From positions 1 through 5,442 of the forward strand of contig VBON01000142.1 in NCBI GenBank assembly GCA_005877525.1: DNA of 5,442 nucleotides, in the 5' to 3' direction. Both the position numbers and the translations under genes were made by a program. Below, piece after piece: positions 1-5,442 of the stretch (positions are counted from its first letter, which is position 1; every line of letters starts with the position of its first letter). Under the pieces are notes generated by a model. The model worked only from the letters and a program-made list of their open reading frames with translations, did not search any database and had not been told where the DNA came from. Source of the stretch: Nitrospirota bacterium. Its GTDB lineage: Bacteria; Nitrospirota; Nitrospiria; Nitrospirales; NS-4.

Positions 1-122
1 ATGACGTGATCAGCAATTTCCAGCCTGAACCCTCGACAGCAGACGACGAGCACGGCGTCCAGCGCGAATAACATGACGAGAAGGAGGAGAACAGATTTAA
101 CCCAGGATCTGATGCGGTTCAC
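1..122 (-). CDS. N-terminus of a membrane-anchored protein (partial, runs off the left edge)
   Basis: The minus strand opens with GTG at 122-120, whose last bases overlap the TGA stop of the upstream glycosyltransferase (GTGA, four-base overlap), a typical translationally coupled start. Forty codons are visible with no stop before the window edge. They read (M)NRIRSWVKSVLLLLVMLF and continue ALDAVLVVCCRGFRLEIADHV. A short basic N-terminus (R3, R5, K9) is followed by a hydrophobic segment from about residue 10 to 29 and then a polar stretch. This is the pattern of an uncleaved N-terminal signal anchor or first transmembrane helix with the N-terminus in the cytoplasm. The family cannot be recognised from 40 residues. 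In this context an envelope protein acting on the glycan (hydrolase-like, transferase or export component) is plausible, but that is inference from neighbours only. No other frame here looks like protein. Confidence 0.6.
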   Translation of the reverse strand, partial: MNRIRSWVKSVLLLLVMLFALDAVLVVCCRGFRLEIADHV

Positions 123-1201
123 CACGTTCCTGTTCCGCGGACATGAAGGCCCGACTTTTCACGCCTACGGCGTCCTCGGGAAATACTGCGCATGCAATGA
201 GAGAAGAGCAGCATGGACGCGATCAGTATCCATCCAGGTTGCCGCAAAAAGCACCAGGCCGGGGGGAAGACTTTCGTCTTCCACGCGTTGTAAAAGAGCC
301 TGAAGTAGATTCCACTCACAGCTTGCTTAAAATCTCGGGAGACCACAGCCTCAGGACAAATTCGCAGGTACTCGGCCACCAAACGATCAAATAACTCCAC
401 AAATTGGGCAGCGGACGACCGGTCTCGATATCCAAAGCTGAACTGAGCAAGCAGAGCACTCTCACTCTCGGACAAGAACTCCTTGCCGAACATCGCCTCC
501 GCATTTCTTTTGATGACCCTCGCGAGGTCTTGTATCTTCACGGACTCTTCTGTGCCTTCTCGCTTCGAGGCCGAATGCATGCGATGCAATACTAAGCTGG
601 ACGGCAAGTTCGCGACATGGCAGACTTCAGCTACCCGGGACCATAACTCGTAATCCTCGCACGCGACATAGGAGGGATCGTAGCCACCTAATGTGTCTCT
701 CACGATCTTGTTTCTGAACATCACCGACGTATGAACAAAACTATTATCGAAGAGAAGGTCCCACTTGATGGCCACGTGGTCGTGCGGCCGATGGCGAAGA
801 ATCCTCTTGTAGCGTCCGGATTCATCAATAATGAGCGCCTGGGTGCCTACTAACCCCGTTCCCGGATGAGCTCTCAGAAACGCCACCTGACGTTCCAACC
901 GCTCCGGATGTGACAGGTCATCAGCATCCTGGCGGGCGATAAATTCCCCTTTCGCCAGTTGGATGCCGCGGTTCAGCGTCTGAGCCAGTCCAAGATTTGT
1001 CTCATTCTCAACGACGCGTATCCGGTTGTCCGAGAACGATCCCATGATCTTCCCGGACCTGTCGGTGGACGCATCATTGATGATTAAGAATTCAAACTCC
1101 TTGAAGGTCTGCCGGAGGATGCTTTCGATGGCGGAGCCGAGATAGCGGTCCGCGTTGTAGACCGGCATGAGAACGGTAACCGTCGCCATAGGCAGCAGCA
1201 T
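119..1201 (-). CDS. Family 2 glycosyltransferase (GT-A fold)
   Basis: Predicted cytoplasmic inverting glycosyltransferase that moves a sugar from a nucleotide-sugar donor to a growing glycan. The GT-A domain starts at once with VTVLMPVYNADRYL (residues 8-21). It contains INDASTD (41-47, nucleotide-binding Asp43), the metal-binding DxD inside ARQDADD (Asp92-Ala-Asp94), and CEDYELW (181-187), which carries the acidic ED pair expected for the catalytic base. LVLHRMHS (203-210) matches the end of the GT2 core. The remaining 150 residues are family-variable, with a hydrophobic stretch near 323-335 followed by a very basic tail (SRGRRRREK) that could hold the protein at the membrane. At 360 residues the length is normal. 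The start is ATG at 1201; ATG at 1189 (MATVTVLMPVYN) is equally plausible, and neither has a clear Shine-Dalgarno sequence. The gene begins 12 bases after the methyltransferase stop. Donor and linkage are unknown. Confidence 0.93.
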   Translation of the reverse strand: MLLPMATVTVLMPVYNADRYLGSAIESILRQTFKEFEFLIINDASTDRSGKIMGSFSDNRIRVVENETNLGLAQTLNRGIQLAKGEFIARQDADDLSHPERLERQVAFLRAHPGTGLVGTQALIIDESGRYKRILRHRPHDHVAIKWDLLFDNSFVHTSVMFRNKIVRDTLGGYDPSYVACEDYELWSRVAEVCHVANLPSSLVLHRMHSASKREGTEESVKIQDLARVIKRNAEAMFGKEFLSESESALLAQFSFGYRDRSSAAQFVELFDRLVAEYLRICPEAVVSRDFKQAVSGIYFRLFYNAWKTKVFPPAWCFLRQPGWILIASMLLFSHCMRSISRGRRRREKSGLHVRGTGTW

Positions 1202-1213
1202 CGTGCGTGAGAA

Positions 1214-1864
1214 TCAGGAACGCCCTGGGCGGACTTCGGCCCAGATCTCGCCCCAGTTAATTTGCAGATGGGTGATGGTCAGGCCCGCAGCGCGAATCTC
1301 CTTTTCAAAACTTTCTTGCGTGTATTCCGTGTAATGCGTGGGATCGCTGAAATACGACATGGCCAGCTCTTCTCGTAATGGCACCCGCCAATCCCGATTG
1401 AACATTGGCACCCGGATCAAGCAGCGTTGTGGCGAGAGACGCTCGTGCAGGATCGTCAGGAATTCCACACGCTGTTCAATATGTTCCAGGATGTTGGACA
1501 ACATGATGACGTCGAAGGATTCCTTCGGCAGGCCCTGGAGGACGTCTCCCTGAAGGAACGACAGATTCGGATGCTGGAAAAGCTGCCGCGCCTTGACAAT
1601 ATTTTCTGCCCGAAGGTCGATCCCGACGACCACAGCCCCGGCCCGTGAGGCCACCGAGTAGGCCACCGCACCGTAGCCGCAGCCGACATCCAGTACGCGC
1701 TCTCCCGGCGAGATGCGCTCCACGAAAAAGTCGTGATACTTCATCAGCCGGTGCTTGACGTGCACGCCACCGTCGTATTCGATTGCCAAACGATTGATAC
1801 ACTTCGTAAGAAAATCGTCGGCCCTTAACAGGACCCGCATGGCAGATCGAGCGACGGCTTTCAT
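1214..1864 (-). CDS. Class I SAM-dependent methyltransferase
   Basis: Predicted S-adenosylmethionine-dependent methyltransferase with a Rossmann-like fold. Motif I is VLDVGCGYG (residues 57-65, the SAM glycine-rich loop). The acidic residue ending strand beta2 is in VVGIDL (Asp83, ribose contact), the adenine-contacting acidic site is in LQGDVL (Asp107), and the post-motif block FDVIMLSNILEHIE (117-130) is the usual strand beta4 and following helix of Methyltransf_11/25-type enzymes. The length of 216 residues is normal for a single-domain enzyme with a short N-terminal helical extension (about 1-50). ATG at 1864 overlaps the TGA of the upstream GT4 gene (ATGA), so translation is probably coupled; no good Shine-Dalgarno is seen. 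Lying between two glycosyltransferases, it probably methylates a sugar hydroxyl or another part of the glycan, or caps the chain. That substrate is inferred from context. A role in small-molecule or lipid methylation cannot be excluded. Confidence 0.9.
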   Translation of the reverse strand: MKAVARSAMRVLLRADDFLTKCINRLAIEYDGGVHVKHRLMKYHDFFVERISPGERVLDVGCGYGAVAYSVASRAGAVVVGIDLRAENIVKARQLFQHPNLSFLQGDVLQGLPKESFDVIMLSNILEHIEQRVEFLTILHERLSPQRCLIRVPMFNRDWRVPLREELAMSYFSDPTHYTEYTQESFEKEIRAAGLTITHLQINWGEIWAEVRPGRS

Positions 1865-3006
1865 CGCAGGAGACTCTCAAATACCTCGTGGTGACGCTGC
1901 AACCAAGGACGGAGGTCAAACTTCTCTTCTGCCCGCTGGCGCGCCGCATTCGAAAAGTCTTGGCGGCGTTCCGCCACCTTGCAGACGGCGGCCGCCATGG
2001 CGTTCGGATCGGGCGGGATGTCCTTCTCCCAGCTTCTTTCCACCGGAATTCCGATCCCCGCATCCTTTCCCACTAACTCCGGTACGCCTCCGCTCTCGGA
2101 ATACACAACGGGAAGGCCGCAGGCCATGGCTTCGATCACAACGCCCGGGCACGGATCGTTGAATTTGGTATGGAGCAACACCTGCGCCTGGCGAAAGATG
2201 GCTGGCGCTGCCTTCTGCGTATACGGCCCAAGAAACACGACGCGGTCGCGGACGCCCTGTTCGACCGCGCAATGGCGAGCGATCCTGACGGCCTCCGCCT
2301 CGTCCGGAATCCAACACAGTTTTCCCGTGATCAGCAGCTTCGCATCGATCCCAAGGCGTACCACCCCGGCCAACACCTCTATGGCGGTGGAAAGACGATA
2401 GTATTGATATTGGTTCCCTGCCAGAAGCATCACCAGACAGTGAGCGCTAGGATCTGAGGAGGCGGGCACGAAGGTATGGGTATCCACGGGGTTATACAAG
2501 ATCTCCCACGGACCCTTGCGGACCCCGAGGTAACGATCGGCGCTCAGCCGGCAAAATTCACTTTGATAGAAGACATGGTCCGCGGCATGGACAAGCTTCG
2601 TTAACGGAGCATTCACCGCTTCCCAGCCCGGGCCATGCCATGCGCGATACGCGACGCCATTCTGGTTCCACACAAGACGCGCGCCCTTTATTTTAGCTGC
2701 TGCTGCTATCTGGACCGCACCATAGGGAATCCGGCTGCTGACGAAGTAGAGAATATTGAACTTGCGGGAAGAATTGGGAAAGGCTCTTTGCATCAGCTGC
2801 GCCTTGACGATGCCACCATGAGCCTGTTCCGTGCCGTCGGGAATATGAGCATAGCCATAAAACACGTGCGGCTTTCGATCCGTCACGGGCTTCATGAGGA
2901 GAATGTGGAGACTGCGGCGCAAGCCCGACAGGGGCCGCAAGACCCGGTCGAGCGGCAGTCTCAGGGCAGGCGGAACACGTTTTTTTAACCGGTCGCGAAG
3001 GGACAT
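1861..3006 (-). CDS. Family 4 glycosyltransferase (GT-B fold)
   Basis: Predicted retaining glycosyltransferase of the GT4/Glycos_transf_1 type, cytoplasmic or membrane-peripheral. It has two Rossmann-like lobes. The N-terminal lobe (about 45-170) includes VWNQNGVAYRAWHG (112-125) and VFYQSEFCRLSADRYLG (145-161), the usual lead-in to the hinge, with ILYNPVDTHTF at 169-179. The C-terminal lobe holds LLITGKL (224-230), RDRVVFLGPY (253-262) and the donor-binding block from NDPCPGVVIEAMACGLPVV to SGGVPELVG (283-313). The GT4 EX7E motif appears as D284-X7-E292, an acidic variant. The N-terminal 40 residues are basic (RLKKR, RVLRPLSGLRR) and could touch the membrane. At 381 residues the length is typical. 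The start is ATG at 3006, 26 bases after the stop of the preceding glycosyltransferase; no strong Shine-Dalgarno is visible. The sugar donor is unknown. Confidence 0.92.
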   Translation of the reverse strand: MSLRDRLKKRVPPALRLPLDRVLRPLSGLRRSLHILLMKPVTDRKPHVFYGYAHIPDGTEQAHGGIVKAQLMQRAFPNSSRKFNILYFVSSRIPYGAVQIAAAAKIKGARLVWNQNGVAYRAWHGPGWEAVNAPLTKLVHAADHVFYQSEFCRLSADRYLGVRKGPWEILYNPVDTHTFVPASSDPSAHCLVMLLAGNQYQYYRLSTAIEVLAGVVRLGIDAKLLITGKLCWIPDEAEAVRIARHCAVEQGVRDRVVFLGPYTQKAAPAIFRQAQVLLHTKFNDPCPGVVIEAMACGLPVVYSESGGVPELVGKDAGIGIPVERSWEKDIPPDPNAMAAAVCKVAERRQDFSNAARQRAEEKFDLRPWLQRHHEVFESLLR

Positions 3007-3032
3007 CGGATTGTCTTATGACGGGGGTTGTC

Positions 3033-3551
3033 TTAAGCCGTCGACGGCGGTACAAGTGATTCGGCAGTTGCCGAATCGGCTTCCATGCGCGTCGTCTTTG
3101 GAATGATTTCCAACATCTGTTTCATCACATGCAGATAGGTCTTGGCGATTTCTTCGATCGTCGGGATACAGATTAACCTCTGGAACTGCGGGTAGTGGGT
3201 GGCGAGTCGCTCCAACTGTCCCGGAATGTCTTCGCGCTTTTCAAACGGCAGCCCTCCCAATCCGACGATTTCCGGATGGCCTCCGTCATTGAGATACACG
3301 GCCGGGAGACCACACGCCAGCGCTTCTACCAAGGAGTTTGAGCAGGGATCTCGCTCGCTTGCGGTAATGTAAATGTCATGCTGACGGAGGAGGGCCGCGA
3401 GCTCTTCCGAAGGTACGGCCGGCAGATGCTTGATATGGTGGAAGCGTTCCTGAGTCGACAAACGTGTATTCGAAGCGGCTCCAGTCCAAGTGTTCGTCCA
3501 ACCATTTATAGACAGGGCCGCCTTTCCGCGGATTATCCGACCACGATGCAC
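3033..3551 (-). CDS. Fragment 3: C-terminal lobe of the second GT4 domain
   Basis: The genuine part starts at about 3453 with QERFHHIKHLPAVPSEELA. It continues LLRQHDIYITASERDPCSNS and LVEALACGLPAVYLNDGGHPEIVG, then a closing helical region (KREDIPGQLERLATHYPQFQ) and a tail ending SLVPPSTA, with TAA at 3035-3033. This is the nucleotide-sugar binding lobe of a GT4 enzyme. The EX7E position is occupied by Asp68-X7-Glu76, counted from the GTG at 3551, the same acidic variant seen in the next gene downstream. The residues between that GTG and 3454 are the out-of-phase shadow of fragment 2 and are unlikely to be real. The fragment has no credible start of its own and is the displaced 3' end of the same gene. 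Confidence 0.75.
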   Translation of the reverse strand: MHRGRIIRGKAALSINGWTNTWTGAASNTRLSTQERFHHIKHLPAVPSEELAALLRQHDIYITASERDPCSNSLVEALACGLPAVYLNDGGHPEIVGLGGLPFEKREDIPGQLERLATHYPQFQRLICIPTIEEIAKTYLHVMKQMLEIIPKTTRMEADSATAESLVPPSTA

Positions 3552-4977
3552 TGATCAATCTGAGCTTCCGGTTCTGCTCAAACGGCATGCGTCCCCGAGA
3601 ATGGAAAATGTTCCCGTCCACACTGTTGGTGATGATGATCGGCCGCAGGGGCTTCAGCCCCATCTCGAGCAGGCGCTGAAAGCACCACTCGGATTGAATA
3701 ACCGTGGCAGTCGCAAGCCGGGCATTCAGCTCGAACACTTGATCGTCTAGATCTCGATTGGAGCCACGGATCAGGGAGATTGGTCCGTCGATACGGTGCA
3801 GCATGCGCAAGCCGCCTCTGCGAGCGGCCGCGAGAAATCGTTTTGAATTGAACCACACGGCATTACAAATATGAACGTCCACATCATCCGCCATACGATT
3901 GTCGTAGACGGTCACGCCCATCCTCTCAAAGGCTCCTCGAAGAGCGAGCATGAATTGATTACCACCTCCATAAGGAGGGTCACGGAATTCATGCCAGAGG
4001 CTGACGCTGATGCCAAGGTTTCCCCGCCTCGGAGGAGCAGGCCGTGACATCCTCCTGGTCGCTCGCTTGAGGAGGTTGACCAGCCGGGGAGAACGTCGGA
4101 TGACGCGGATGACCTTCGGCCTGATCTGCTCAAGCAGCGGCTTCTGAGAAGCGGAGGGCAGTGCGATGGCAGGGAGCTCAAAAACCGGTATGTGTTCGAT
4201 TCTCTCATACAACTGTTTGAAACGAAGGGCATTGGCAGTCGTGGTATGGTTCCGGTGCACCCGTTCGTAATGGACGTCGAGGGCTGCGGACAAGAATCCA
4301 TCCCGTATATCGCGCTCGATCACAAGAGCCGCTTCGTCGAATGTTCGGTAGAGGCAGTAGGGTTCAAGGACATCAGGAGCCAAGCCGACAGGTGTGCTGA
4401 GAACTTTGCTGCGGGCGCCGGCTGCCTCCAAAATCGCGAAAGGGCCCCCTTCCGATCGGCTCGATACAAGATGCAAATCCGCCGCGTGATACAGAAGATT
4501 GAGCGTTGCTCGGTCGAGAATATTGGCGGGATAATCATCTGCCTGACTTTCTTTGCCCACAAAGCTGAACGGGATGTGTGAAGCCCTGAGTTGCGCGCGC
4601 AGCCAATGACGGCGTGGGCCTGCCAGGAGAACATGGAACGGCAACTCTTTCATTTTTAGGAGCTGCATAATTGCAAGAAAGAGATCGGGGCCCTTCTGCG
4701 GCTTCCGCTGCGACAGGTCCTCTCCTAAGCTGTCCCGCATAAAATTGCCGATTACATACCTGTCCGCCGGAATATTCCAGCGCTCGCGAAGAGAGGTGAC
4801 GCTCTGTCCCGCAGGAAGCCGCCCATCGAAAACCCGAGTGTCCAGCGCGTACGAGATTAGCTCGGCGGGAAAGCCCAATGCCGCCAGCGCACTCTGCGCT
4901 TTCGTGGATTGCGCAATCCAGAGACTAACGATCGAAGAAAACGAACCACAAGGGATCGCCGGGAACATGACACACAA
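3376..4977 (-). CDS. Fragment 2: most of the first GT4 domain, linker, and N-terminal lobe of the second GT4 domain
   Basis: A long open frame of 533 codons, counted from TTG at 4977, though its genuine part probably runs only from about 4940 to 3457. Residues 19-262 are the rest of the first GT-B enzyme: LWIAQSTKAQ (19-28), ISYALDTRVF hinge (41-50), VLLAGPRRH (117-124), FSFVGKES (137-144), and the donor motif SEGGPFAILEAAGA with a true EX7E (Glu176, Glu184). Residues 265-320 are a low-complexity basic linker (KVIRVIRRSPRLVNLLKRA). From 321 a second enzyme begins: GISVSLWHEFRDPPYGGGNQ (322-340, glycine-rich loop), LHRIDGPISLIRGSNRD (393-409), VIQSEWCFQRLLEMG (426-440), IITNSVDGNIFH (448-459), and ISASWSDNPRKGGPVYKWLD (475-494). 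After RFEYTFV (501-507) the frame becomes non-protein-like and stops at 3376. If translated alone it would lack both its true N-terminus and the second donor site. Confidence 0.75.
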   Translation of the reverse strand: MCVMFPAIPCGSFSSIVSLWIAQSTKAQSALAALGFPAELISYALDTRVFDGRLPAGQSVTSLRERWNIPADRYVIGNFMRDSLGEDLSQRKPQKGPDLFLAIMQLLKMKELPFHVLLAGPRRHWLRAQLRASHIPFSFVGKESQADDYPANILDRATLNLLYHAADLHLVSSRSEGGPFAILEAAGARSKVLSTPVGLAPDVLEPYCLYRTFDEAALVIERDIRDGFLSAALDVHYERVHRNHTTTANALRFKQLYERIEHIPVFELPAIALPSASQKPLLEQIRPKVIRVIRRSPRLVNLLKRATRRMSRPAPPRRGNLGISVSLWHEFRDPPYGGGNQFMLALRGAFERMGVTVYDNRMADDVDVHICNAVWFNSKRFLAAARRGGLRMLHRIDGPISLIRGSNRDLDDQVFELNARLATATVIQSEWCFQRLLEMGLKPLRPIIITNSVDGNIFHSRGRMPFEQNRKLRLISASWSDNPRKGGPVYKWLDEHLDWSRFEYTFVDSGTLPPYQASAGRTFGRARGPPPSA

Positions 4978-5179
4978 TGCGTTTGCCGGCGAGAGCGGCC
5001 GTGTTCAATTCTCTTAGCATCAGTGGGTTCAGGCAGTGTACGACCTCGCAGTTGTCGAGGCGTGAAAATTCAACACGGCTGAGGGTCGTCAAACTATCCC
5101 GCACCATTTTCAATTCTTCGTCCAATGCCCAGCCGGCGCTGTCGCCGCCGGTCAGGTAGACGCGCGTAGGAGGTCTCAC
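4925..5179 (-). CDS. Fragment 1: N-terminal lobe start of the first GT-B domain
   Basis: This reading frame carries RVYLTGGDSAGWALDEEL, then a second strand region with CEVVHCLNPLMLREL, then AGKRIVCHVPGDPLWF. These fit the first strands and helices of a GT-B N-terminal lobe, where the acceptor binds. The frame then runs into VFFDR and a TAG stop at 4927-4925, while the protein-like continuation (LWIAQSTKAQSALAALG) lies one base out of phase. On its own the fragment is too short (about 84 residues from GTG 5179, 94 from TTG 5209) to be an enzyme. It follows the upstream partial gene closely in the same phase, so it belongs to the same transcript. Confidence 0.6.
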   Translation of the reverse strand: MRPPTRVYLTGGDSAGWALDEELKMVRDSLTTLSRVEFSRLDNCEVVHCLNPLMLRELNTAALAGKRIVCHVPGDPLWFVFFDR

Positions 5180-5212
5180 GCGCAGGCCCTCGACGATGGC
5201 CGCGACCAACTG

Positions 5213-5442
5213 TTACCTTTTAGAATAGAGAGGGAGAACATCACGAAGAAGGGAGCGGGGATTATAAAGCGACATGGTGACCTTGTCCCGTTCTAAAAAT
5301 TCTCGCCAGCCTGCCACTGCCTCGACGATGCCGTTGTTCACGGCGTTATGCTTTCCATCAAACCGAATGCCGCGGGTATTCATCTCGGCCACCACCAGCA
5401 TTCCCGTTTTCGCGTCCACCGCCAGCGTTTCATTGTTCCGTA
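5213..5442 (-). CDS. C-terminal end of an unidentified cluster gene (partial, runs off the right edge)
   Basis: The frame is open from the window edge and ends at TAA (5215-5213), giving 75 visible residues. It begins RNNETLAVDAKTGMLVVAEM, then reads MNTRGIRFDGKHNAVNNGIV, an amphipathic helical part (EAVAGWREFLERDKVTMSL) and YNPRSLLRDVLPLYSKR at the end. The closing pattern of a helix followed by NPRSLLRDVLPLY resembles the end of many GT-B glycosyltransferases, where the last helix crosses back to the N-terminal lobe. That makes a glycosyltransferase the best guess, at low confidence. An internal GTG at 5419 is probably not a start, because the frame stays protein-like up to the edge. The next gene begins about 33 bases later in the same phase. 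Confidence 0.55.
   Translation of the reverse strand, partial: RNNETLAVDAKTGMLVVAEMNTRGIRFDGKHNAVNNGIVEAVAGWREFLERDKVTMSLYNPRSLLRDVLPLYSKR

Larger units (their letters stand above)
3033..5179 (-). pseudogene. Bifunctional tandem GT4-type glycosyltransferase, interrupted by two frameshifts
   Basis: Three overlapping open frames join into one protein of about 714 residues if one base is skipped within 4921-4946 and another near 3450-3460. Codon phase moves the same way at both places (one extra base, or two missing). The joined product would have an N-terminal GT-B domain (RVYLTGGD start, EX7E at SEGGPFAILE), a basic linker, and a second GT-B domain (GISVSLWHEF start, RDPCSNSLVEALACGLP near the end). 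The chosen start is GTG at 5179, with GAGGG seven bases upstream; it puts MRPPTRVYLTGGD at the N-terminus, where a GT-B first strand belongs. TTG at 5209 with AAAGG upstream is the alternative. As sequenced, no full-length protein can be made by ordinary decoding. Whether this is a real mutation or a base-calling error cannot be settled here. Separate entries describe the pieces. Confidence 0.72.

Noticed and set aside
73..303. Plus-strand open frame near a purine-rich GAGAAGGAGGAGAAC stretch
   Set aside because: The stretch resembles a Shine-Dalgarno sequence, but on the coding strand it encodes the hydrophobic leucine run of the membrane protein. The translated frame is basic and featureless and lies antisense to the GT2 3' end.
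1476..2063. 195-codon minus-strand open frame across the GT4/methyltransferase junction
   Set aside because: It is an out-of-phase shadow of two well-supported genes. Its translation is Arg/Gly/Ser-rich with no domain-like pattern.
1755..2401. Overlapping plus-strand open frames of 135 and 140 codons
   Set aside because: They lie antisense to the GT4 and methyltransferase genes, have Pro/Arg/Thr-rich compositions and no recognisable motif. Such frames are expected in GC-rich coding DNA.
3007..3032. Possible terminator or promoter between the broken glycosyltransferase and the GT4 gene
   Set aside because: The gap is only 26 bases and shows no stem-loop with a T-run and no -35/-10 pair. The genes look co-transcribed.
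3011..3035. Two direct copies of TTGTCTTA, 17 bases apart, in the gap before the GT4 gene
   Set aside because: Eight-base copies in a 26-base gap inside an operon can occur by chance. There is no symmetry or flanking promoter to suggest an operator.
4192..4581. 129-codon plus-strand open frame
   Set aside because: Antisense to the first GT4 domain, which has clear motifs (EX7E) on the other strand. No supporting ribosome-binding site or family signature.
4921..4946. Programmed ribosomal frameshifting as an explanation for the phase change
   Set aside because: The shift needed is +1. I see no known +1 slippery stop context, stimulatory Shine-Dalgarno or stem-loop, and the gene needs a second shift elsewhere. 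Mutation or sequence error is simpler.

Overview
The window is a piece of a polysaccharide (glycan) assembly gene cluster. Every supportable gene lies on the minus strand, so transcription runs from position 5442 towards 1. Base composition is moderately GC-rich (high fifties per cent by eye), and GTG or TTG starts are plausible beside ATG. The enzyme set fits a Gram-negative environmental bacterium making a cell-surface or exported polysaccharide. Nothing fixes the taxon; a Nitrospirota or proteobacterial source is only a guess. I saw no tRNA, rRNA, CRISPR array, insertion sequence, obvious promoter or strong terminator.

Layout in transcription order: (1) the 3' end of an unidentified gene (5442-5213). 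(2) A large two-domain GT-B glycosyltransferase spread over about 5179-3033. It is broken by two apparent frameshifts, one within 4921-4946 and one near 3450-3460, so it reads as three overlapping open fragments. The N-terminal half is one GT4-like enzyme. A basic linker of about 55 residues joins it to a second GT4-like enzyme that starts with a GISVSLWHEF block and ends in a canonical GT4 C-terminal lobe. (3) A complete GT4 glycosyltransferase (3006-1861). (4) A class I SAM-dependent methyltransferase (1864-1214), overlapping the previous gene by four bases (ATGA). (5) A GT2 (GT-A fold) glycosyltransferase (1201-119). (6) The first 40 codons of a membrane-anchored protein, starting in a GTGA overlap at 122 and leaving the window at position 1.

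Gene spacing is -4, -4, 12, 26 and about 33 bases, which is what a single polycistronic, translationally coupled operon looks like. Inferred pathway role: several cytoplasmic glycosyltransferases add successive sugars to a lipid-linked or surface glycan, the methyltransferase may modify a sugar or cap the chain, and the membrane protein downstream may act in export, ligation or decoration. Donor and acceptor sugars cannot be read from sequence alone.

The main anomaly is the doubly frameshifted bifunctional glycosyltransferase. Its protein-level conservation looks intact on both sides of each break. This suggests either sequencing or assembly indels or a very recent pseudogene (possible phase-off of a glycan modification) rather than an old relic. 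I found no convincing new biological system beyond this.
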